A program made the translations under genes and the position numbers. Below the pieces are notes generated by a model. It saw only the letters and a program-made list of their open reading frames with translations. It was not told the DNA's origin and searched no databases. A DNA stretch of 6,223 nt from Thermoplasmata archaeon (lineage in GTDB: Archaea > Thermoplasmatota > Thermoplasmata > Lutacidiplasmatales > UBA184): NCBI GenBank assembly GCA_030037035.1, contig JASHSA010000011.1:1-6223 (forward strand), read 5' to 3'. Positions 1 through 5,659 of this stretch are shown here, piece after piece. Numbering within the stretch: position 1 is the first letter of the stretch; each line of letters starts with the position of its first letter.

Positions 1-423
1 TCTCGCACGAACTGCTCCGCGCGGCTCGACGTGGTGCACAGCGATGACGAAACGTCGACAACCTTCTCCTTGTCCAACGGGACGACTTGGAACTTTTCGA
101 ACGACTCGGCAGAGCCCAAGGTCGTATCGACGAGCTGGACGGCAGCCCCCATCATCTTCGCGGACGGTTTTCAGCGGCTGACCGAAACGATCTCTACTTG
201 CGGGAGCGGTGCCCGAGTGCGGCATGTGATCTCCCACCACATCGACATCGGACTCGAACTCAATGCAACAGGCCTCCCTCGGGTGCTGAATGTTACGGTA
301 AACATCACGACGTGGTACGTCTACACGTTCCCCGCGAACACGGGAATCTGGGAGGTCGACAATCTCTCCGCGCCTGGAGGCCCCGGGGGAGGCTGGGCGT
401 TCTCGTACTCTCCCTGCCCCTAA
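1..423 (+). CDS. C-terminal part of a sequon-rich exported protein, 5' truncated
   Basis: The frame is open from the first base, so the gene begins before the window; 140 residues are visible, ending at TAA 421-423. I do not recognise the family. Seven N-glycosylation sequons are present (NCS, NGT, NFS, NDS, NAT, NVT, NIT), and the sequence is rich in Ser/Thr and beta-type segments such as VLNVTVNITTWYVYTF. This suggests an extracellular, glycosylated protein. Three cysteines (in NCS, STCGSG and the terminal SPCP) could form disulfides. There is no hydrophobic C-terminal segment, so any membrane anchor or signal peptide must lie in the missing N-terminal part. A GTG at 31 could be taken as a start, but the frame reads through upstream of it without a stop and no ribosome site precedes it, so a truncated longer gene is the better reading. 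The extracellular location is inferred; the function is unknown. Confidence 0.75.
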   Translation, partial: SRTNCSARLDVVHSDDETSTTFSLSNGTTWNFSNDSAEPKVVSTSWTAAPIIFADGFQRLTETISTCGSGARVRHVISHHIDIGLELNATGLPRVLNVTVNITTWYVYTFPANTGIWEVDNLSAPGGPGGGWAFSYSPCP

Positions 424-618
424 GAGTCCGGTCCGCTGGCCCGCGAAATCGAGCGGCTCATCGAGATCGCCGAGCTGGCAAGAGAGGACCGCCGTTCTTC
501 CAAGAAGACGACTTCCAGCGACGCTCACGCTCCTAAACGGCCGAACGAGCGGAGCGCGAGCCGGCCCCGGCCAGTGACGTTCTCATTAGGCGGCTCCCAC
601 GTCGCCGAGGCGCCTGCA
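424..618 (+). other. Gap with an open in-frame segment joining two genes
   Basis: This gap lies between the first gene's stop and the ATG of the YkgJ-type gene. The frame of the downstream gene is open back to the upstream TAA. It would encode a basic, amphipathic stretch containing LAREIERLIEIAELARED, then a Ser/Lys/Arg/Pro-rich run. The only standard start codon in it is GTG 574, which has no ribosome site close before it; a CTG lies at 436. No clear TATA box or terminator was seen. It is either non-coding DNA that happens to stay open at high GC, or an unrecognised N-terminal extension or small gene. Confidence 0.4.
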
Positions 619-1677
619 ATGACGATCGACCGAGCCGAACCCGTTCTGGATACGTCTCCCCTTGCGGGACTCAAGTATGAGTGCTTGCCCGGCTGCGGGC
701 TCTGCTGCTACGCCGAACCGCTCGTAGTCCCGGCGGAGCAGCGGAGCTTGCTGCAGATCGTCCCGGAGGCCGAGTTCCGGTCGCGGGGAGGGTTCGAGTT
801 CCTGCGATCGTACCCTGACGGAGGTGCGTGTCAGCTCCTGGCAGGGCAACGTTGCACGGCGCACCCCGTTCGACCGGGTCCCTGTCGAGAGTTCCCCCTC
901 TTCGGGTACGTCGGGACCCGGCTTCAGGCGGTCGCCGTGCTGAGTTGCCCGGGGGTCGACCTTGCCTTTCTGGAACGATACGGCGGACCTGCGACCGCGG
1001 ACCCTCCGCATGGACTCGACCCGGAGCTTTCCGCGCTTCGCTCCCGTATCTCCTACCGTGTAAACCGTCGCCTGGAAGCAAGTCGGCGACGCCGACGCCG
1101 GATCTGCCGCGACCTCGAAATCGACGGACGGTGGGTCGACGAGTCCGAGGTCCGCCGTCAGTTGCAGAGTCGGCTCCTGCTCCCTGAGGACGGAGACTTC
1201 CCGCCACCGTCTCCTCCTTCGCGAGGCGACGGCCTTGACCTTCTGCCGCTCGTGTTCGACGGAAGGGCCGGTCCCCTGGCGTTCGCTGCAGGTTCCGGGG
1301 GATGGGAGCTCCTAGAACTGCGACCGCGGGGTGGTGTCGCCACCTCCCTGGGGGTTGCGTTACCGCCGGATCGGCTCCCCCCGCTGTCGGACGAGGCGCG
1401 GAGAGTCCTTTCAGGCTACCTCCGCTACTGGCTGGAGCGCGACCAGCTCTTCGGCGTCGTTCATCTCGGCATGACCGAGGACAGCGGGGGGGACGTAACC
1501 GACTGCGTCGCCGGCGAGCTGCGACGGATCGGCGCGCTCGCCGTCTCCCGGGCCTATGTCCTCGCAAGGCTATCCCGGGGAACCGACGGGCCGATCTCCC
1601 GTACGGACCTGCACCAGGGGATCAGGGCTACGGACCAGGACCTGCTCGATCGCGAGGGTTGGGGGACACGGCTGTAA
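619..1677 (+). CDS. YkgJ-type cysteine-cluster (CxxCxxCC family) protein with long C-terminal extension
   Basis: The product has 352 residues. The N-terminal ~115 residues carry the signature of the YkgJ/CxxCxxCC family, thought to bind zinc or iron. A cluster C22-x3-C26-x2-C29-C30 (YECLPGCGLCC) is followed by C71, C79 before the HPVRPGPCREFP motif with C89, and C110. The first spacing is three residues rather than the usual two. The family lacks a well-defined biochemical role, and a metal-binding cytosolic protein is the safe statement. Residues ~130-352 are not recognisable: a helix with six consecutive arginines (156-161) is followed by a Pro-rich linker and a mixed region ending in TRL. 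Most family members are much shorter, so this is an added domain. ATG 619 is chosen because it leaves a normal ~20-residue lead into the cluster. GTG 574 would add 15 residues and is the alternative. No strong ribosome site or TATA box decides the start. Confidence 0.82.
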   Translation: MTIDRAEPVLDTSPLAGLKYECLPGCGLCCYAEPLVVPAEQRSLLQIVPEAEFRSRGGFEFLRSYPDGGACQLLAGQRCTAHPVRPGPCREFPLFGYVGTRLQAVAVLSCPGVDLAFLERYGGPATADPPHGLDPELSALRSRISYRVNRRLEASRRRRRRICRDLEIDGRWVDESEVRRQLQSRLLLPEDGDFPPPSPPSRGDGLDLLPLVFDGRAGPLAFAAGSGGWELLELRPRGGVATSLGVALPPDRLPPLSDEARRVLSGYLRYWLERDQLFGVVHLGMTEDSGGDVTDCVAGELRRIGALAVSRAYVLARLSRGTDGPISRTDLHQGIRATDQDLLDREGWGTRL

Positions 1678-1882
1678 GCGGGCCCGCCCGGCACCTGTCT
1701 CAGTCCACGGGCCGCTGCCGCAGGACCTGGTTGCGATCCCGATTGCGCCGATAACGTTCCCAACGAGCGTCCCCGTGAGGACTTCGCCGTCACGAACCGG
1801 GAGCCCGAAGAGAACCGGGTACGACGCGGCGGGGGCCTGCGGTGCTACCCGACGAGTCGACATCGGCCGACCCAGGTAGGTC

Positions 1883-1904
1883 GCTGATGACGCCGCGCAT
1901 CAGC
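1883..1904. repeat. Perfect inverted repeat, 7-bp arms, 8-base loop
   Basis: GCTGATG (1883-1889) and CATCAGC (1898-1904) are exact reverse complements around ACGCCGCG. It lies about 205 bases after the YkgJ-type stop and about 130 bases before the VOC gene's TATA box. It could be an RNA hairpin in the trailer of the upstream transcript or a two-fold protein-binding site. It has no following T-run, so it is not an obvious terminator. Confidence 0.4.
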
Positions 1905-2031
1905 CGAAATCCGGCTTGCTCCGGCGCAGCGGGGTGCGCCGGTCCGAGGCGGAGCGTTGGGGGTTTGGGCCGGGGGGAGCCCGGTGATCGGCCCGCGCCC
2001 GATCGGCACTCCGGGCGTTCGGATCCTGGGG

Positions 2032-2037
2032 TTATAT
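2032..2037 (+). promoter_or_regulatory. Archaeal TATA box for the VOC gene
   Basis: TTATAT stands out in very GC-rich surroundings. Its centre is about 26 bases before position 2061, the usual distance from an archaeal TATA box to the transcription start. Transcription would therefore begin near 2061, giving a leader of about 30 bases to GTG 2091. It could instead be a leaderless message starting at the in-frame GTG 2061. Confidence 0.6.
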
Positions 2038-2079
2038 GCTGGGCGCCTTCCCCCGCTTCGGTGACCGGCCGGTCGCCCC

Positions 2080-2083
2080 GGAG
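2080..2083 (+). promoter_or_regulatory. Ribosome binding site supporting GTG 2091
   Basis: GGAG ends seven bases before GTG 2091, a good spacing for a Shine-Dalgarno site. It favours 2091 over the upstream in-frame GTG 2061, in agreement with where the VOC fold normally begins. Confidence 0.5.
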
Positions 2084-2090
2084 AACGACC

Positions 2091-2507
2091 GTGGAGACTC
2101 GGGTCGCGCAGGTGACGCTCGTCGTGACAAGCCAGAAGGACTCGCTCGCGTTCTACACGGAGAAAGTCGGCTTCGAAAAGAAGACCGACGTCGCCTTGCC
2201 CGGGGGACATCGCTGGGTGACCGTGGGGCCGACGGGTCAGGACCTCGAGCTTGCGCTCTGGGAGGTCGGATCGGCCGTCGATCCCGCGCAGCAGGAATGG
2301 TCGAAGCACTGGACCCCGGGCCGGGCTCCCCCTCTCGTCCTTCGGGTCGCGGACTGTCGGAAGGTCCACGCGGAACTTTCGCGTCGGGGTGTTGAGTTCC
2401 CTCAACCCCCGAAGGAGTACCCGTGGGGAGTTTCCGCAACGTTCCGGGACCCAGACGGGAATCTCTTCTCGCTCAGTCAGCCCCCTTCCGGCGGGCCGCC
2501 CCGCTAG
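2091..2507 (+). CDS. VOC-family (glyoxalase/bleomycin-resistance fold) protein
   Basis: The product has 138 residues, the usual size for a single-chain VOC protein with two beta-alpha-beta-beta-beta modules. Module 1 opens with RVAQVTLVVTS and SLAFYTEKVGFE (residues 4-29), followed by HRWVTVGP and DLELALWE (40-58). Module 2 has LVLRVADCRKVHAEL and GVEF (82-103), and closes with the family hallmark FRDPDGNLFSLSQ (118-130). VOC proteins use paired modules to hold a metal or small ligand; the substrate cannot be read from sequence. The usual first ligand position (His/Gln) appears as Gln7, Glu53 lies in the third strand, and the last-strand Glu position is Ser127, so classical glyoxalase chemistry is doubtful. 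A cytosolic binding or ring-type enzyme role is more likely. The gene has its own TATA box and ribosome site and seems to be transcribed alone. GTG 2061 would add ten residues (VTGRSPRRTT) that are unlike the fold. Confidence 0.88.
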   Translation: METRVAQVTLVVTSQKDSLAFYTEKVGFEKKTDVALPGGHRWVTVGPTGQDLELALWEVGSAVDPAQQEWSKHWTPGRAPPLVLRVADCRKVHAELSRRGVEFPQPPKEYPWGVSATFRDPDGNLFSLSQPPSGGPPR

Positions 2508-2681
2508 GCTGCCCCCAAGGCGGTCCGGGGCCCCGGCGCCCACGGGTGACGGGGGAGTCGGGACGTCGGCGGTCGCCCCCGGCGGGGTGGCGGCCATTCC
2601 CCCCTCGATCCGCTCGGTCGATGCTAGGGCCGAGCTAGGCCCGGTCGCCGGGAGAAAACGCAGCCTCCCGCGGCCGAGGCC

Positions 2682-2771
2682 ATGCCCAAGGTGCCGACCG
2701 ACCTGCGACCGTCTACCGCTGGCCGGGGGATCGCGGCCGACTCGGCAGCGGCGTCCGCGACAAGAACATGA
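2682..2771 (+). CDS. Possible small ORF (29 aa) overlapping the phosphorylase start
   Basis: The ORF starts at ATG 2682 and begins MPKVPTDLRPS. It ends at TGA 2769-2771, sharing ATGA with the phosphorylase start at 2768. Such an overlap often marks translational coupling. A short A-rich patch (GAGAAAAC, near 2651-2658) lies about 26 bases upstream and could serve as a weak promoter element; GAGG before the ATG is too close to act as a normal ribosome site. The peptide is low in complexity (Ala, Ser, Thr, Arg) and resembles no family I know. It may be a leader peptide that helps start the phosphorylase, or chance. Confidence 0.2.
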   Translation: MPKVPTDLRPSTAGRGIAADSAAASATRT

Positions 2772-3547
2772 GCGGGGGAGCCATCGAACCGTTCGTGCCG
2801 TATCCGCTTCACCCGTCGAAGCATCGCGCGCCGGCGTTGTTCACGGCCGCGGATTTTCATCGATACGTGGCCCGCAGGAGGGGTGTGGCCCCCCCACGTC
2901 CGCCCCGGAGCATCGTCCTGTGCTACGGCGGTCGATGGAAGCGGTACCTCGACCGGCGATTCCGAGGGCGACTCGACGTAAGATCGGGGATCTATCTCGC
3001 CGGTCCCGGCGTTGGGGTGACGCTCGTCGCCGGTCCAGGCGCTCCGCACTCGGCGGTCGTCGTCGAGGAGCTTGCGGCCTTGGGCGTGCGACGCTTCGTG
3101 ATCGTAGGCCTGGCCGGATCCTTGCAGCCCCGGCTCCGCGCCGGGGAGATCGTGGTCTGCGAGAAGGCGCTTCGCGACGAAGGGACGTCGTACCACTACG
3201 CGCCTCCCTCCCGCTTCGCCTATCCCGACGCGAAGCTGGCATCGGCCCTGCGGCGAGTCCTCGAACGGTCCGGAATCCCGTACGACTCCGGAGCGTCCTG
3301 GACGATCGACGCGATCTATCGAGAGACCGTAGCCGAGGTTCGACGCTACCGGGCCCGCGGGATCCTTACCGTCGAGATGGAAGCCTCCGCGGTGTTCACC
3401 GTGGCTCGCGCGCTCGGGCGTGCCGCGGCCGCCCTCTTCGTCATCAGCGACCACCTCGACGAGCGGGGCTGGGAACCGAAGTTCCACGACGCGCGTCCGT
3501 CGCTGCGACGCGCCCTCGACCTTGCGGTCGAGGCGCTCCGACGATGA
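2768..3547 (+). CDS. Nucleoside phosphorylase (PNP/UDP phosphorylase family)
   Basis: The product has 259 residues, typical of the hexameric PNP/uridine phosphorylase superfamily, which splits nucleosides with phosphate into base and ribose-1-phosphate in cytosolic salvage. Visible motifs in order: GPGAPHSAVVVEELAALG (89-106) and VGLAGSLQ (113-120) of the phosphate/ribose site; GEIVVCEKALRDEGTSYHY (126-144); DAIYRET (181-187); VEMEASAVF (202-210), with the ribose-binding Met-Glu pair; and VISDHL (225-230), whose Asp228 sits where purine nucleoside phosphorylases keep their catalytic acid. The Asp favours purine substrates over uridine, but this is an inference. The N-terminal phosphate motif GDPxR is not present; GGRWKR (54-59) is in about its place. 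ATG 2768 is the first start after the preceding in-frame stop at 2636-2638. No ribosome site or TATA box stands directly before it, so the message may begin further upstream. Confidence 0.88.
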   Translation: MSGGAIEPFVPYPLHPSKHRAPALFTAADFHRYVARRRGVAPPRPPRSIVLCYGGRWKRYLDRRFRGRLDVRSGIYLAGPGVGVTLVAGPGAPHSAVVVEELAALGVRRFVIVGLAGSLQPRLRAGEIVVCEKALRDEGTSYHYAPPSRFAYPDAKLASALRRVLERSGIPYDSGASWTIDAIYRETVAEVRRYRARGILTVEMEASAVFTVARALGRAAAALFVISDHLDERGWEPKFHDARPSLRRALDLAVEALRR

Positions 3548-3932
3548 GACCCGCGGTCTAGGAGCAATTTCGGGGGGACCGGCCCCGGGCCCTCAGGAGG
3601 CCGGGGTCGCACGACGAGCCCGCCGTACCGTGCCTGAGCGATCGCAACGAACGAACCGAGCGACGCTTGGAGGCCGGGTCAGCCTCCCACCCTGACTGAC
3701 CCGACCTGGTAATCCAGAGACTAGGAGGATACTAAGTTGCATAGATAAGTCCGCGCCTTCGGCCCCAGGCGGGCCGGTCGGGGGCGGGCGGCGGCGGGCT
3801 CTACGGAGCTCGATACGTGGTGGGCCGAGGCGAGCGACGGTCCCACGGGTCGGGGGCCCCGCGGTCCCCCGGATCCCCGCGCCACCCCCGGCAGGGGTAC
3901 GCGGGTACCGGACACGGGCCGGCGGACGCCGC
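3548..3932. other. Convergent intergenic region with hairpin and AT-rich island
   Basis: This 385-base stretch lies between the ends of two genes pointing at each other, so it should hold both 3' trailers. I see no oligo-T run of terminator type on either strand. It holds an 8-bp inverted repeat (3675-3703), a small CTGG-TAAT-CCAG hairpin (3706-3717), and an AT-rich patch (about 3709-3750) containing AGGAGG. The rest is very GC-rich and without a credible reading frame. Confidence 0.55.
3675..3703. repeat. Perfect inverted repeat, 8-bp arms
   Basis: CGGGTCAG (3675-3682) and CTGACCCG (3696-3703) pair exactly around a 13-base loop. It lies 128 bases after the phosphorylase stop and 230 bases past the stop of the opposite-strand surface protein. 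It may form a stable hairpin in either trailer, protecting a 3' end or aiding termination, although no T-run follows. Confidence 0.45.
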
Positions 3933-5411
3933 TCAGCCCTTCGCCGTGAAGCCGATCGTGATCGTGGCCCCTGCGGCACCCGCGATCACGAACGAGCCCT
4001 TCGCCGAACCGCTGGTGATGCGGTAGCCGCTGACGGCATGGATCACGTAGCAGAAGCTGCCGTTCGGGAGCTCGAAGGTGATGTTCGAGACGTTCGCCGT
4101 CAGGGTCTCCCGGACCGGGTAGACCGACCCGACCGACGCCTGCGTGTGGACGAGCACCGACCAGTTCGTGCCGTTCGCCAGCCCGACCTCGGAGATCGTG
4201 ACCGAGTACGTCGGGATCGCCGAGAACTCGAGCTCGACGGTCGCCGGCGAGGCCCCGGCGACGGAGAACGTACCGGAGGAGATGTTCACGGTGTAGCCCC
4301 GGACGCGCCCGACGGTGAACCGATAGGTACCGTTCTGCAGGAGGAACTGGAGGGAGGTCGTGTTCGACGACTGCGTCTCGTGGCGGCTGTGGCCGAACGT
4401 GTGCGTCGCCAGGACCCCTACCGACCAGTGCGTGGCGCTCGCGAGCCCGCTCTCGTCGAACGTCACCGTGTAGAACGCCCCGGGAGCGAGCGACCGATAC
4501 GTCACGTTGACCGTGGCGCCGCTCGACGTGAGGTCGACGCTGCCGGACGCCGGTCCGCTCACCGCGAATCCCAGGACCTCCGAGAGCGTGTAGCGATACG
4601 TCCCGGCGGGGAGCGAGAAGTTGACCATCTCCGTCGTCGACGAGTGCGTCTCGTGGACATGGACCGTCTGCCCTCCGCCGATCCGCACGCTCCAGTTGGT
4701 GCCGCTCGGCAGCCCGCTCTCCACGAACGAGAGCGTGTAGCTCGGCGGCGTCAGGAAGCTCACCGCGATCGGGGCCGGGGAACCCCCGGCGACCACGAAC
4801 TTGCCGTGGGACGGGCCGTTGAAGAACGACCCGGTGACGGGGTCGACCGTGTAGCGGTACGTCCCGTTGAGGAGGGTGAAGTTGAGGGAGGTCGTGTACG
4901 ACGACTCGGTCACGTGCTCGAGCGAGGCCGCCTGGCCGTTACCGTTCCCCCGGACGCTGACCGTCCAGAGCGTGCCGTTGGGGAGACCGGTCTCGGTGAA
5001 CTCGACCAGGAACGGGACGACCGGGTGGAAGGCGAACGTGACGCTGGGCGCCGGCGTGCCCGCGACGCTGAGCGTCCCCGACGCGGAGACGTTCACGAAG
5101 TAGCCGCTGACCCTGTCGACGTGGTAGCGATACGTACCGTTCGGCAGCGCCACGGTCAACGAGGACGTCGTTCCCTTGACCGTACCGTGCGGACCGTCGC
5201 ACCCGCATCCGACGTACGCGTAATGGACCGCCCAGGCGGTCCCGGCCGGCAGGCCGGTCTCGTTGAACGCCACGGTGTAGGTCGGTGAGCTGTTCGCATG
5301 CGCCACGCTCGGAGCCCCGGAGCTCCCCACGCTGGCGCTCGCGACCGACGAGACCAGCATCGCGACGACCAGGACGAGCGCCGCTCCGACAACTCCGGCA
5401 AAAAGCCTCAT
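3933..5411 (-). CDS. Secreted surface protein of five tandem ETGLPxGTxW repeats
   Basis: The product has 492 residues. The N-terminus (MRLFAG, then a hydrophobic run to about residue 27, then Ala/Ser-rich sequence) is a signal peptide or signal anchor. The remainder is five repeats of about 85-90 residues: 43-129, 133-219, 223-306, 312-397, 400-489. Each opens with a YTVxFxExGLPxGTxWSV-like strand pair, passes a variable loop with HET/SS, then NGTYRYxVxxVxGY, and closes with SGxFxVAGxxPAxV. This suggests Ig-like beta domains in a row. Eighteen N-x-S/T sequons imply heavy glycosylation. Such repeats are frequent in Thermoplasmata surface proteins of unknown function; adhesion or envelope structure is the likely role. 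Repeat 4 has lost the P-NGT turn (GLASATHW). The only cysteines are C69, C71 and C454. No C-terminal membrane anchor or sorting tail is visible, so it is either secreted or held by an uncleaved N-terminal segment. ATG 5411 lies about 26 bases after a TATA box, so the message is probably leaderless. Confidence 0.88.
   Translation of the reverse strand: MRLFAGVVGAALVLVVAMLVSSVASASVGSSGAPSVAHANSSPTYTVAFNETGLPAGTAWAVHYAYVGCGCDGPHGTVKGTTSSLTVALPNGTYRYHVDRVSGYFVNVSASGTLSVAGTPAPSVTFAFHPVVPFLVEFTETGLPNGTLWTVSVRGNGNGQAASLEHVTESSYTTSLNFTLLNGTYRYTVDPVTGSFFNGPSHGKFVVAGGSPAPIAVSFLTPPSYTLSFVESGLPSGTNWSVRIGGGQTVHVHETHSSTTEMVNFSLPAGTYRYTLSEVLGFAVSGPASGSVDLTSSGATVNVTYRSLAPGAFYTVTFDESGLASATHWSVGVLATHTFGHSRHETQSSNTTSLQFLLQNGTYRFTVGRVRGYTVNISSGTFSVAGASPATVELEFSAIPTYSVTISEVGLANGTNWSVLVHTQASVGSVYPVRETLTANVSNITFELPNGSFCYVIHAVSGYRITSGSAKGSFVIAGAAGATITIGFTAKG
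3942..5285 (-). repeat. Five tandem protein-coding repeats (~260 bp each)
   Basis: The repeats within the surface gene occupy about 5285-5025, 5015-4755, 4745-4494, 4478-4221 and 4214-3945. They agree in protein motifs but have diverged at the DNA level, with no long identical stretches noticed, so this is an old domain amplification rather than a recent duplication or assembly artefact. The variable loop between the W-S-V strand and the ET/SS segment differs in length and content in every copy. Confidence 0.75.
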
Positions 5412-5433
5412 GGACGAGTCGAACGGGCGGTCC

Positions 5434-5439
5434 TATTTA
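5434..5439 (-). promoter_or_regulatory. TATA box for the surface-protein gene
   Basis: Read on the minus strand this is TAAATA within TGTAAATAGG. Its centre is about 25-26 bases before the A of ATG 5411, the spacing expected for transcription that starts at the start codon itself. No ribosome site lies between them, which fits a leaderless message. Confidence 0.6.
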
Positions 5440-5635
5440 CACCCTCTTTTCCGAGGGGGGGTGGCCGACCGAACGAATGCGTGAAAACGGTTTCCCGCCG
5501 GGCGAAGACGGCGATCGGCCGCTCGCGACTCGGCCCGCAGGGCGCTCGGAACCCTCCTTGAAAGGCGCGGCCCGCCGGTGGTGATCGGCGCGGGCTCACG
5601 GCCTGACGGAGCCAAGGACGACGTCGCGGCGAGGG

Positions 5636-5653
5636 CGTCAACCGTGCTTGACG
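5636..5653. promoter_or_regulatory. Operator-like inverted repeat upstream of dps
   Basis: CGTCAA (5636-5641) and TTGACG (5648-5653) are exact reverse complements with a 6-base spacer, so the half-sites are 12 bases apart, suiting a dimeric regulator on one DNA face. The repeat ends seven bases before a TATA-like element and 43 bases before the dps start. Its placement fits control of dps by a metal- or redox-sensing regulator, but no regulator is encoded here to link to it. Confidence 0.4.
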
Positions 5654-5659
5654 GCCGGA

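Larger units (their letters stand above)
1678..2060. other. Intergenic region between YkgJ-type and VOC genes
   Basis: About 380 bases without a supported gene. It contains a perfect 7-bp inverted repeat (1883-1904) and, at its right end, a TATA box for the VOC gene. Reading frames here on both strands are rich in Arg, Pro and Gly, as expected of non-coding high-GC DNA. No T-rich terminator follows the YkgJ-type gene's stop, and no tRNA-like fold was seen. Confidence 0.6.

Noticed and set aside
421..423. Readthrough of TAA to fuse the first gene with the YkgJ-type protein
   Set aside because: Known archaeal stop recoding concerns UAG (pyrrolysine) or UGA (selenocysteine) rather than UAA, and a secreted glycoprotein fused to a cytosolic metal protein is implausible.
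671..1567. Minus-strand open frame of 298 codons opposite the YkgJ-type gene
   Set aside because: The product is extremely Arg-rich and lies antisense to a gene with a recognised cysteine cluster.
1570..1863. Minus-strand frame with a protein-like stretch (PVLFGLPVRDGEVLTGTLVG)
   Set aside because: It overlaps the end of the YkgJ-type gene, has no ribosome site or TATA box, and turns into Arg/Pro-rich sequence; at most a gene relict, with no family match I can name.
2525..2536. Perfect palindrome CCGGGGCCCCGG after the VOC stop
   Set aside because: Built only of G and C in a very GC-rich gap, without a T-run; chance is a sufficient explanation.
2624..3487. Minus-strand open frame of 287 codons opposite the phosphorylase
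   Set aside because: It lies antisense to a clearly recognised enzyme; no motif, and the composition is that of high-GC shadow frames.
2251..3561. Plus-strand open frame of 436 codons across the VOC and phosphorylase genes
   Set aside because: It overlaps two well-supported genes in another frame and its product is Arg/Pro/Gly-rich without any domain.
3548..3932. Possible tRNA or other stable RNA in the convergent region
   Set aside because: No GGTTCGAATCC-like T-arm, no cloverleaf and no conserved motif of 7S RNA or RNase P RNA was found on either strand.
4038..5288. Long plus-strand open frame of 416 codons opposite the surface-protein gene
   Set aside because: It is a shadow: its product is dominated by Arg, Asp, Glu, Gly and Val, and echoes the five repeats of the true minus-strand gene.
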